DNA of 8,881 nucleotides, taken from contig CAXFLH010000065.1 in the NCBI GenBank assembly GCA_964003875.1, positions 1 through 8,881 on the forward strand, read 5' to 3'. A program made the translations under genes and the position numbers. Position 1 is the stretch's first letter, and each line of letters begins with the position of its first letter. Positions 1 through 8,003 of the stretch are shown here, one piece after another. The notes under the pieces were generated by a model that saw only the letters and a program-made list of their open reading frames with translations, ran no database searches and was not told the DNA's origin. The stretch comes from UBA8444 sp964003875 (lineage in GTDB: Bacteria > Bacteroidota > Bacteroidia > Flavobacteriales > UBA7312).

Positions 1-396
1 TATCTAATTGAAAAAAATTATTTTACTTTTGTTATTTCCAATCAATCTGGAGTAGGAAGAGGATTTTATCAAACGAAAGATGTTATAAATCTTCATCAAA
101 AAATGAACAATGATTTTAGATCAAATTTTGGTCACATTGATGAGTTTGTATTTGCAACTTATTATAAATTTTCAAAAAAAAAAAAATTTCGATTAGGAAA
201 GAATATGAGAAAACCAAATACTGGTATGATTAAATATTTGTTAAATAAGTGGGATATAGATCTAAAAAAATCACTTATTATTGGTGATAAAAATGTTGAT
301 AAACAATTAGCAGCTAGAGCCGGTATTAAATTTTTATATGTTAAAAAGGAAGTAGATTTAATTAAAAATATAAAGAGTTGTTTAAAACTTACATGA
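1..396 (+). CDS. HAD-IIIA family phosphatase (GmhB/HisB-N-like), C-terminal part, cut by left edge
   Basis: The frame is open from base 1 to a TGA at 394-396 and gives 131 residues. Three of the four HAD motifs are visible. Motif II is ISNQSG around residues 12-17, followed by GVGRG, as in the GmhB/HisB-N group. The motif III lysine lies in RKPNTGM at 70-76. The motif IV acidic pair is in GDKNVD at 95-100. The N-terminal DxD motif with the nucleophile should lie just left of the window. Relatives of about 180 residues dephosphorylate heptose bisphosphate for lipopolysaccharide cores or act on similar small sugar phosphates in the cytoplasm; the substrate here cannot be read. Oddly, the loop between motifs II and III, which usually carries a Cys/His zinc site, has no Cys or His and instead holds a lysine run encoded by 13 A's. 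GC is about 22-25% in the lines counted, below the rest of the window. The tail overlaps the decayed minus-strand gene by 8 bp. Confidence 0.82.
   Translation, partial: YLIEKNYFTFVISNQSGVGRGFYQTKDVINLHQKMNNDFRSNFGHIDEFVFATYYKFSKKKKFRLGKNMRKPNTGMIKYLLNKWDIDLKKSLIIGDKNVDKQLAARAGIKFLYVKKEVDLIKNIKSCLKLT
174..186 (+). repeat. A13 homopolymer inside the phosphatase gene
   Basis: Thirteen consecutive A's encode the end of a serine codon and four lysines, in the loop where zinc-binding cysteines are normally found in this family. The frame is intact across the run and continues into motifs III and IV, so the length given is the coding length. A run this long is prone to slippage and to sequencing error. 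Confidence 0.9.
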
Positions 397-638
397 AAAT
401 TTTTTTAATGTCTTTACCATAAATTGTAACAGCATAAGTATAAACACCTTTTGGCATTGTTTTATCTTTATATGTGCCATCCCATTTATATTCTATACTT
501 TTAAGAATAAAATACTTTTTGCCCCCATCTAGATTAAACAGAATTTTCAAATTCTAATATGTTATCTACTGTAAGATGAGCATATGAAGAAGAATTACAT
601 AAATAATAGAAAGTAAATGGATTACTTTTTTTAATGGC
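389..638 (-). pseudogene. Decayed C-terminal sorting domain (T9SS type B, CHU_C) of a third secreted protein
   Basis: Read on the minus strand, this stretch contains a broken type B sorting domain resembling the C-terminus of the intact neighbour (694-3003). One frame runs from about 638 with NPFT (matching NSFT of the neighbour), then NILEFE (matching NVLNFE) after nearly the same spacing. It hits TAA at 534-536, continues as SRWGQKVFYS (matching the NRWGE motif), and hits TAA at 501-503 and again at 486-488. A shift of one base near 490-505 then gives KWDGTYKDKTMPKGVYTY, an excellent match to the WDG...VPEGAYSY segment. It continues to YGKD and ends at TAA 389-391. Three stops and a frameshift over about 80 codons, with motif order preserved, indicate decay and not chance. 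Nothing recognisable lies upstream of about 640, so the body of the gene is lost. The end overlaps the convergent phosphatase gene by 8 bp. Confidence 0.85.
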
Positions 639-657
639 TTAATCTATTTACAGTACT

Positions 658-680
658 AAAAAACAGCAAGTGTTATTTTA
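658..680 (-). terminator. Weak terminator-like hairpin after the 769-residue gene
   Basis: On the minus strand, 14-36 nt after the stop at 694, AACA, a five-base loop and TGTT form a short stem (plus coordinates 671-674 and 662-665). The flanking A's and T's extend it past a mismatch, and a run of six T's overlaps the stem's 3' arm. The position suits a transcription end, but the stem is short and AT-rich, so this is a candidate only. Confidence 0.25.
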
Positions 681-693
681 GGAAGGTAAAAAA

Positions 694-3003
694 TTAATGT
701 AAAATATTTACAACTCCCATTTTTGTGATGTATTGAGCGTCTTTTCCATATGCATTAAAAGAGTAAGAATAAGCCCCCTCAGGAACAATTTGATTTTTGT
801 ACTTACCATCCCAAAACGAATTAATATCATCTGTAAAGTACATTAACTCTCCCCATCTATTATAAATAGACATCTCAAAATTAAGCACATTATGACCTCT
901 TACAACAAGTAACTCATTTTCGTCATCGCCATTAGGGGTAAATGAGTTAGGTATAAAAATATGAAGATTACAACCTAATTCAATTAAAATAGAATCGGTT
1001 TCATTACAATTTTCTGGAAAGCTATAATAAATCCAATTCTCTCCAACATTGGCATTAATAGGATGAAAATAATTATTTAAACCCATCCCCTTTCCTGTCC
1101 AAAGTCCATTTGGCTCTATAGTTGTTAACTGAATTGCACTATCAACAGGGCAAACAACTGTATCGATATGAGACATGATTTCAGGATTTTTAAAATCCTT
1201 GAAGGAAACGATAGCAACACCTTCATTTTCAATAGATTGACAACCATTAGCATCAATAACTTTATCAACTACATATGAAGCTGGCTCTTTAACATATGTT
1301 GTAATATAATTGTCCATTAGTGAACTAAAGTTAATCGAATAATTACCATTACTTAACAACACATTGTAAGGTAAAGCATCGGCTTCAACATCAATTCTAA
1401 TTAGTGTACTATCACCGTCACACATAGTTTCTCCACCAGTAATTAAAGATTTTGGCAAGGTATTGTAAGTAATTAAAGCAGAGCCACTAGCTGAACCTAG
1501 ACAATTATTATCTGTCAAAGAGGTAATTGAATAATTACCTGTATTTGTAGCATTTATAGAATGATTAGAAAACATAGCGGTATCAATAAATTGCTGATCT
1601 CCATTGGTATAGCTGATATAATACGGGGCTTGACCTGTCAAATTTACGTTGAGAGGCAATACAAAAGGTTGTCCTTCACAGATAGCACCTCCTCCATTCA
1701 AAACAGCAGTAGGTCTGTCTAATGAAAATATAGTTATATCATCTTGACCTATACACCCATTAGCATCGGTAATTGTTAAAGAATATGCACCTGCAGGGAC
1801 TGTTATTTGATCAGTATTCTGCCCACTACTCCAAGTGTAACTTATTGGCGCAATAGCATTCAAAGTTTCTATTTCAATAGTAGCATTTTCACCTTCACAA
1901 ACTGAAATATCTTCTCCCAAATCAATTTCAACTGTATTTAATTCATTTACATAAAATGTATCAGATAAAGTAACACAGTTTATATTACTAGTGACCTCGA
2001 CAGTATATGAGCCCTCACCCACTGTAACATCTTGTTGAGTAGAACCATTACTCCAAAGGTATTGATAAACACCAGGAACAGACATCTGTGCTGATAAAGT
2101 CACATCGGTTCCACAAGGAATTTCGATGTAGCTAGAATCTTGACCAAGATTATTAGTTACCTCCAAAAAGGGAGATGAAAAACTATTTTCTTCTAAAAAG
2201 ACATAAGAAGATAATCCGCCATCTGAACCATCTGCTATGGCTAGACGAATATGATAGGTCTCACCACATTGAACAGCAGCTACAGCTGTCAAAGGAATAG
2301 TGAATCCATCGGCATCATCAACGGTTTCTAAGCCTTGATTATTAATAAAATAATCAGGGTTAACTGTTGCGTTAACAGAAGATATAGTAACTGGCATAAC
2401 TACTCCATTATCATCTTCTATTGTAGCAATATTAATACTACCATTTGGAAAAGCCGCGGGACTCGCATAAGGCCCTACTATACCAGGTCCTGAAATAAAG
2501 AAACCAAATACATCGTTATACTGAGAATTTTCGAAAGCAAAATATTCTTGTGAAGCAAAAACATATTTGAATGTAACCGTATCACTACTTGGAATAAAAT
2601 CAAATTCTAGAACTGCTACATCGTTTATGTCTTGTACCACAAAGTTCTGTCCGATTAAAGCAGGTACACTATTCGCAACATCTAGTAAATCAGGATCAGT
2701 AACTGGTGGATTAACATTAATAAAATCACCAAAACCAACAAAATTTGGGTCAAGAATAGAAATATCACCTGTACTCATCACAATACCACTATTCAATCCT
2801 AAATTGGATGCTGTGCCATTAAAAAAGCCTATTTGTATAGAATCACCTTGATAGGTGTGGTTAGAAGCTTCCACACCATCTCCTAATAAAATATCGTTAA
2901 CCAAATAAACAGGATTATCATTAGGAGGATTGTTATTTACGGTCAATTGTGCTTGAACGGATAAGAATGAAAAAAAGAAAATAAATAAAAATTTAGTTTT
3001 CAT
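694..3003 (-). CDS. Secreted choice-of-anchor L domain protein with T9SS type B sorting domain
   Basis: This 769-residue protein is built for export and surface display. Residues 1-18 are a signal peptide (MKTKFLF start, hydrophobic F-rich core, cleavage probable at VQA-Q). Residues 20-285 are a choice-of-anchor L domain, with hallmark segments FDFIP, YVFAS.EYFAFENSQ, NDVFGFFISGP, PNGSINIA, DGF, YHIRLAIADGSD and a C-terminal SFSS. Residues 295-678 hold about five Ig/PKD-like repeats, several with a Cys near each end and a Y.W.SG or DANGC signature. Residues 683-769 form a type B (CHU_C, TIGR04131-like) sorting domain with FIPNSFTPNGDD, IYNRWGE, WDGKY and VPEGAYSY. The protein should pass the Sec system and then the T9SS and be attached to or released at the cell surface. 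Adhesion is inferred from the domains; the ligand is unknown. It lies 42 bp downstream of a larger paralogue on the same strand. It ends in NILH, not the more usual basic residue. Confidence 0.93.
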   Translation of the reverse strand: MKTKFLFIFFFSFLSVQAQLTVNNNPPNDNPVYLVNDILLGDGVEASNHTYQGDSIQIGFFNGTASNLGLNSGIVMSTGDISILDPNFVGFGDFINVNPPVTDPDLLDVANSVPALIGQNFVVQDINDVAVLEFDFIPSSDTVTFKYVFASQEYFAFENSQYNDVFGFFISGPGIVGPYASPAAFPNGSINIATIEDDNGVVMPVTISSVNATVNPDYFINNQGLETVDDADGFTIPLTAVAAVQCGETYHIRLAIADGSDGGLSSYVFLEENSFSSPFLEVTNNLGQDSSYIEIPCGTDVTLSAQMSVPGVYQYLWSNGSTQQDVTVGEGSYTVEVTSNINCVTLSDTFYVNELNTVEIDLGEDISVCEGENATIEIETLNAIAPISYTWSSGQNTDQITVPAGAYSLTITDANGCIGQDDITIFSLDRPTAVLNGGGAICEGQPFVLPLNVNLTGQAPYYISYTNGDQQFIDTAMFSNHSINATNTGNYSITSLTDNNCLGSASGSALITYNTLPKSLITGGETMCDGDSTLIRIDVEADALPYNVLLSNGNYSINFSSLMDNYITTYVKEPASYVVDKVIDANGCQSIENEGVAIVSFKDFKNPEIMSHIDTVVCPVDSAIQLTTIEPNGLWTGKGMGLNNYFHPINANVGENWIYYSFPENCNETDSILIELGCNLHIFIPNSFTPNGDDENELLVVRGHNVLNFEMSIYNRWGELMYFTDDINSFWDGKYKNQIVPEGAYSYSFNAYGKDAQYITKMGVVNILH

Positions 3004-3021
3004 AATTTAACTTTGTTTGAT

Positions 3022-3054
3022 TTAAGGTAAATAATCTTAGAATTATTATTCAAA
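3022..3054 (-). promoter_or_regulatory. Candidate Bacteroidota-type promoter before the 769-residue gene
   Basis: On the minus strand, TTTG (plus 3051-3054, overlapping the stop region of the upstream gene) is followed after 21 bases by TACCTTAA (plus 3022-3029). The Bacteroidota consensus is TTTG, 19-21 bases, TAnnTTTG, so the -7 box matches only in part. If real, the 769-residue gene can be transcribed apart from the giant gene upstream. AT-rich sequence makes chance matches easy. Confidence 0.28.
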
Positions 3055-6000
3055 GAATATCTTTTCCTGATAACTTGTATATTGTGATGAAATGACTATT
3101 ACATAAAAACCTGACGCAATAGCATTTCTATTAATTTTAATTTGTCTTTTAAATGAGTCTTCTTTGACAACTCTACCTCTGTAGTCTAAAATTTTGATAT
3201 TATATTCTTCATCTAAATTTGACTGTTTTGTCACTTCTACAATCAAATTCTGTTTAACTGGATTAGGAAAAATCAACACTTCTAAATCTTCAAATTCTGA
3301 AACATCAACAGTATTGCTATAGGTGTTGAGTTTACGTCCCTCACAATCGTTAGCATCAATAGCTACTAAAGTATACTCTCCACTTTCAGTAGGGCTAAAA
3401 GTATTTCCACTAGACTGATAATTACCAAAATACAACCATTCGTATGTATAAGGTGGCGTACCTCCACTTGCTGATGCTGTAAATGGCGTTTGACTAGCAT
3501 TAAAAGTAGCCACTACTGCAGTCGGTTGACTTACCTCAACATCAATGGTTTCTGTACAGTTATTTGCATCGGTGATTATAACTTCATAAATATCTGCCGA
3601 CAAAGATGTAGAGTCAACACCCTGCCAATTCATCATATATGGCCCTACTCCTCCAGCTATAGAAATGGTAGCACTACCATCATCTCCTCCATTACAACTC
3701 ACATCTTCTACAATTGAATTAGTTGTTAATGCTGAGGGTTCTAAAACCTCAACATCAAAGTTACGCTGACAATCGTTAGCATCTTCTAAAGTTAGAGTAT
3801 ATATACCAGCACTTAAGTCCATTAAGTCCGTACTACCAACAACAGCATTACCCATACTCGACCAACTGTACGAATATGAAGGGAAACCACCAGAAGCTTC
3901 TATACTAATAGAACCATCATTACCCCCATTACAATTAACAAATTCAACCTCTTGAGATATACTAAGCAGAGAAGGCTGGTATATAGTAATAGTATCTGAA
4001 TTGGTATAACAAGATGATGATGAAACAGCTTGGACATGAATATCTCCAGCAGGTAATGTAACATTCAAACCACTTGTAAATAGTTGTCCATTGACGTACC
4101 AATCATAAGTGTAAGAAGGGTTAGGATTAGATACAGAAAGTGATGCTGCTGTATCTCCATAGCATAAAATATTGTTTAAAATAGAACCCGCTGTAGTATT
4201 GATAGAAGATGTAACAGGGCTACCTGCAATAATTTCAACAGGTAATGGCAAACCACTACCACTTAAAGTTCCAAAACATCCGTTCTCATCAGTTACCGAA
4301 ATTTGATAAAAATCAGCACACAGTAAATCAAATTCAGATAAAGAATCACTTTGATTAGTTGCAATTATTTCATTTGATGAATTGATACATTGGATTGTAT
4401 AAGTACCAACACCGCCATCAACTTCTAACTTAATTTGACCATCACAAGCCGAAAATTCTCCTGAACAACTTTCATCATTTTCCTTGAAAACCGAATACTG
4501 TAATTCAGTTGGTTGATCTATATTAATTTGAGTTGTTTTTGCACAACCGTTAAAGTCAGTTACTACCACGCTAGTAACCCCTTGAGTTAAGTTTAAAATA
4601 GTATTACTACTTGCTGAACTCATCTGTTGAGAGATAATCCCGGCTGAAGTATTCCATTCATAAGTAAAGGGTTCAATACCACCTACAGAACTAACTGTTG
4701 CACTTCCACTAGCATCTTCATAACAGTTTAAAGGAGTTGAATTTATAGCTAGCGTAAAATTATCCTCTAAAGGAATCTCTAAGCTAAGCGTATCTTTACA
4801 AGCATTATCATCTTCAACAATAACACTGTAAAGTCCTGACGTTTGGTTTGACAAGACAGAGCCCGAATGTCCAGTATTCCAAGTAAAAGAATACATTCCG
4901 TCTGGGTTTAAAAAACCACCAGAAGCAACAACTGAGACCTCACCGGCAGGTATATTTAAACAATACGTTGGAATTATTTCACTAGTTTCTATGTTAATTA
5001 CTGGAGGTTCATCTATGAAAGCATAAGCAGTACTAGTACATCCATTGTAATCAACAACATTTAAGACATATGGCAAATTAGAAGAAGAAATTGAGTTTAA
5101 GATGTAATAATTAAATCCAACAGTATCACTATCCAAAGTCCAAGTGTGAGTGTAAGTACCATTATTGAAAGGAGTTCCACCGCTAATATCAGCTTCAATT
5201 TTTCCATTAGAACCACCAAAACAACTGACATCATTAATTGACAATTCAATTCTTATCTTTTGTGGCTGATTAATAAGAATTGTGTCTTCAGTTATACAGC
5301 CTATTTCATCTTCAACTATTACCCAATATTCTCCAAAACCTGATGTGATTGATGATGAGCTATCACCAGTAGACCAAGTATATGTCAAGTTTCCTGATCC
5401 TCCAACACTAGAAATTGTTGCCGTTCCATCAAATAAACCAAAACAAGATGTAGATGTTGAACTTAATTGTGAAATTATTTCGTCATTCTCACCAACCTCA
5501 ACAGAGTCTGTTACGCTACAGCCTCTTGAGTCAGTAACTTCTACAGAATATATTCCTGATGGAATTTGCCCTGCATCAGCATTAACATGTCCACTACTCC
5601 ATTGATAAAAATATGGCGGTGTACCTCCATCTGCTGAAACATGGGCTGAACCAGTCGCAGCACCAAAACAACTAATCTCAAGACTTTCAACTTGAATAGT
5701 TAGGGGCAATGGGGATTCCGTTATTTCTACGCTTAATGAACTAACACAATTGTTTGCATCGGTAATTTCTAAATCATATATACCATCTTCTAAGTTATAA
5801 AGATATGGTGTATTTACATTGCCATAAGTAACCCAATCTAATTCGTAAGGAGGTGTACCTCCTCCATTTATACTAACCATAATTTGCCCATCATTACCAC
5901 CATGACAGGTCACATCATTTTTAGTGTATGAAGTTGAAAAAGGATTGGGCTGTGTTAGAAATACCTCATCAGTAGCTTGACAACCGTTATCATCTTCAAC

Positions 6001-7974
6001 AACTAAATAGTACCCTCCTGCAGGAACTGTTAGAACCGAATCCGTCCCAACTACTTCATTAGTGCCAGAGTTAAACCATGTATAAGAATATCCAGAGCTA
6101 ATGTTTCCACCAGAAATTTCTTCAACTCTAACTACTCCAGTGCTATCACTTGGACAGCTTATGCCTACAGATGTAGTTAAAACTTCGATAGCAGGTTGAG
6201 CAGACTCTATAAAAACATTATCACTAATAACACATCCTATTCCATCTTTTACTTTAATATCATAATTACCAAAATTCAAGTTATCAAAAGTGAAAAAATC
6301 AAAATAATTTTGACCCCCATCAATAGAATACTGAATAGGTGAAATGGCAGTACTTTGAGGTAAAATCGTTATTGAACCATTAGAATAGCCTTGACAACTT
6401 ACTGGTTGGGTGCTGACATCCAAACTAAAGTCATCAGTTGCAGTTGTAGGAACTAATATTGTACTTGAACAACCTATTGAATCTATACCTTCTAGGGTAT
6501 ATGTAATAGATGATAAAGTTGAAATCTCAATTGTACTTCCCGTATCAGATGATAATGACACATTTGGCGACCAAATATAGGTCTGAGCACCATAAGCACT
6601 AACTTCTACAGGTATACCACCACAAACTAATATTTCTTCAGGTGAATAAGATACTTCAGGTAAAGCCTTCTCGAATAATTCTAAATTATGCGTATCCGTA
6701 CATCCATTAGAATCTACAACAGTTAAAGTGTATGTGCCTGGCTCACTAACTTCAAATTGATTGTCATTTCCAAAATCTCCCCAATCAAAATTAAAAGGTG
6801 CTGTACCACTATTTATAACTGGATCAATTAAATAGGTATCTCCATCACAATAATTATCTTGGTTTGGCAAAATAATTTCAGGAACTGGTTGTGAATATAC
6901 TCTCAATGAATCAGATTGAACAGTACAACCAGTAGAGTCAGTAGCCTGAACCCAATAATATCCTGGAGTTGCAATGACACTTTGAGTTGTTTCACCAGTA
7001 TTCCAAAGAAATTCATAATTATCACCTGCAACATTAGCAGTAAGTGTTACGGGTGCCCCACAATCTGTAAATATTTCAGTAGAATCAATGCCTAAACTAT
7101 TATCTACTGTTAATGGTGGTGAAGAAAAACTACCAGCCTCTAATAATACAAAAGAAGATAGACCCGTATCAGTACCATCGGCTATTGCTAATCGTATGTG
7201 ATAAGTAGCACCACAAAGTACATTAGCCTCGGCAGTAATTACTGTGGTAAAACCATCAACAGTAGAATTAACTGTATTTTGACCATTATTTTGATTGGTT
7301 ACAAAAAGAGCAGGATTATATGATGAGTTTACAGAAGATATAGTGATAGGTAATTCCACTCCTAAACTATTTATCTCAGTACTTTCAAAGCTAGCAATGT
7401 TAATACTACCATTAGGAAATTCTGGTGGACTAGAATAAGGACCCACTATATTAGGTCCTGAAATAAAGAAACCGAAAACATCATTAAATTGAGTGTTTTC
7501 ATATGCAAAATATTCTTCTGAAGCAAAAACATATCTAAAAGATAAGTAAGAAGAAACAGGTACGAAATCAAATTCTAAAATAGCAACGTCATTAACAGAT
7601 GTTACATTGAAATTTTGTCCTATTAAGTCAGGAACAGAACTAGCCAGTTCCAATAAATCTGGATCATTTACAGCATTAGCAAAAAATCCTCCAAAAGCAC
7701 CTGGAACAATCTCAACAATATCTCCAGTACCCATTACGATTCCACTGTCCAATCCAATATTACTATTTTCTCCATTAAAGAAACCTATTTGCAAAGGATC
7801 TCCTTGAAAAATGTGATTAGTAGCAACAACACCTTCACCCAACAACAAACTATCAACTAAAAATATAGGAGAGTTGTAGGGTGGATTAGAATTTGTAGAA
7901 ATTTGAGCATATGTACTAAAGAAAAATACACACAACAATAGTGTCAAAAAAATTTGAGGTATAGTGGTCTTCAT
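3046..7974 (-). CDS. Giant secreted adhesin-like protein: choice-of-anchor L, SprB-like repeats, T9SS type A sorting domain
   Basis: The start is placed at the ATG at 7974 because it opens directly on a signal peptide (MKTTIPQIF..., cleavage probable at TYA-Q, residue 23), like the paralogue at 694-3003. An ATG 21 codons earlier (8037) would only prepend a polar stretch. The product is 1642 residues. Domains in order: signal peptide 1-23; choice-of-anchor L domain about 25-294; three Ig/PKD-like repeats about 297-519; twelve SprB-like repeats about 520-1489; a degenerate thirteenth about 1490-1556; and a type A (Por secretion tail, TIGR04183-like) sorting domain about 1565-1642, with FPNP at 1569-1572 and SGFYVIVI near the end. 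Type A cargo is exported by the T9SS and typically anchored through A-LPS or released. SprB-like repeats are known from the gliding adhesin SprB, but this is not SprB itself: it is far shorter and carries a different sorting signal. Its role is inferred as surface adhesion. The tail ends in FFE, not in basic residues. Confidence 0.92.
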   Translation of the reverse strand: MKTTIPQIFLTLLLCVFFFSTYAQISTNSNPPYNSPIFLVDSLLLGEGVVATNHIFQGDPLQIGFFNGENSNIGLDSGIVMGTGDIVEIVPGAFGGFFANAVNDPDLLELASSVPDLIGQNFNVTSVNDVAILEFDFVPVSSYLSFRYVFASEEYFAYENTQFNDVFGFFISGPNIVGPYSSPPEFPNGSINIASFESTEINSLGVELPITISSVNSSYNPALFVTNQNNGQNTVNSTVDGFTTVITAEANVLCGATYHIRLAIADGTDTGLSSFVLLEAGSFSSPPLTVDNSLGIDSTEIFTDCGAPVTLTANVAGDNYEFLWNTGETTQSVIATPGYYWVQATDSTGCTVQSDSLRVYSQPVPEIILPNQDNYCDGDTYLIDPVINSGTAPFNFDWGDFGNDNQFEVSEPGTYTLTVVDSNGCTDTHNLELFEKALPEVSYSPEEILVCGGIPVEVSAYGAQTYIWSPNVSLSSDTGSTIEISTLSSITYTLEGIDSIGCSSTILVPTTATDDFSLDVSTQPVSCQGYSNGSITILPQSTAISPIQYSIDGGQNYFDFFTFDNLNFGNYDIKVKDGIGCVISDNVFIESAQPAIEVLTTSVGISCPSDSTGVVRVEEISGGNISSGYSYTWFNSGTNEVVGTDSVLTVPAGGYYLVVEDDNGCQATDEVFLTQPNPFSTSYTKNDVTCHGGNDGQIMVSINGGGTPPYELDWVTYGNVNTPYLYNLEDGIYDLEITDANNCVSSLSVEITESPLPLTIQVESLEISCFGAATGSAHVSADGGTPPYFYQWSSGHVNADAGQIPSGIYSVEVTDSRGCSVTDSVEVGENDEIISQLSSTSTSCFGLFDGTATISSVGGSGNLTYTWSTGDSSSSITSGFGEYWVIVEDEIGCITEDTILINQPQKIRIELSINDVSCFGGSNGKIEADISGGTPFNNGTYTHTWTLDSDTVGFNYYILNSISSSNLPYVLNVVDYNGCTSTAYAFIDEPPVINIETSEIIPTYCLNIPAGEVSVVASGGFLNPDGMYSFTWNTGHSGSVLSNQTSGLYSVIVEDDNACKDTLSLEIPLEDNFTLAINSTPLNCYEDASGSATVSSVGGIEPFTYEWNTSAGIISQQMSSASSNTILNLTQGVTSVVVTDFNGCAKTTQINIDQPTELQYSVFKENDESCSGEFSACDGQIKLEVDGGVGTYTIQCINSSNEIIATNQSDSLSEFDLLCADFYQISVTDENGCFGTLSGSGLPLPVEIIAGSPVTSSINTTAGSILNNILCYGDTAASLSVSNPNPSYTYDWYVNGQLFTSGLNVTLPAGDIHVQAVSSSSCYTNSDTITIYQPSLLSISQEVEFVNCNGGNDGSISIEASGGFPSYSYSWSSMGNAVVGSTDLMDLSAGIYTLTLEDANDCQRNFDVEVLEPSALTTNSIVEDVSCNGGDDGSATISIAGGVGPYMMNWQGVDSTSLSADIYEVIITDANNCTETIDVEVSQPTAVVATFNASQTPFTASASGGTPPYTYEWLYFGNYQSSGNTFSPTESGEYTLVAIDANDCEGRKLNTYSNTVDVSEFEDLEVLIFPNPVKQNLIVEVTKQSNLDEEYNIKILDYRGRVVKEDSFKRQIKINRNAIASGFYVIVISSQYTSYQEKIFFE
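3307..6417 (-). repeat. Twelve SprB-like protein repeats plus one degenerate copy
   Basis: Each unit of about 70-90 residues follows the same plan: C.GG..G near the start, then GG..PY.Y.W..G, then G.Y.V.V.D..GC. Approximate residue borders (7974 start): 520, 597, 680, 759, 833, 908, 996, 1074, 1158, 1250, 1340, 1418, with the degenerate unit at 1490-1556. Most units have one Cys near each end, which suggests one disulfide per unit. Unit 9 has five cysteines (1170, 1177, 1196, 1219, 1233). The last unit has lost the first Cys but keeps GGTPPYTYEW and DANDC. The units are strongly diverged, so this is a protein-level repeat and not a recent DNA tandem array. Confidence 0.88.
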
Positions 7975-8003
7975 AGTGAACTTAAATAAACAATCGCAAT
8001 TTA

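Noticed and set aside
610..632. Inverted repeat AAAGTAA...TTACTTT followed by T's, as a terminator for the phosphatase gene
   Set aside because: The stem is only seven pairs with a single G-C pair, lies over 200 bp past the stop, and falls inside the decayed sorting domain, where the sequence is explained by former coding.
2567..2851. Plus-strand open frame of 94 codons opposite the choice-of-anchor L region
   Set aside because: It lies wholly antisense to a well-supported gene, has no recognisable domain, and a similar antisense frame at 7607-7807 appears opposite the homologous segment of the paralogue, as expected for a shadow of conserved codons.
5282..5605. Plus-strand open frame of 107 codons (and another at 3490-3717) opposite the SprB-like repeats
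   Set aside because: Both are antisense to the repeat array, with Ser/Thr/Pro-biased composition that mirrors the coding strand and no start signal or domain.
3307..6417. CRISPR-like or recent DNA tandem repeat array
   Set aside because: The periodicity of roughly 210-280 bp is visible only in the protein; the units share no long identical DNA and there are no short repeats with regular spacers.
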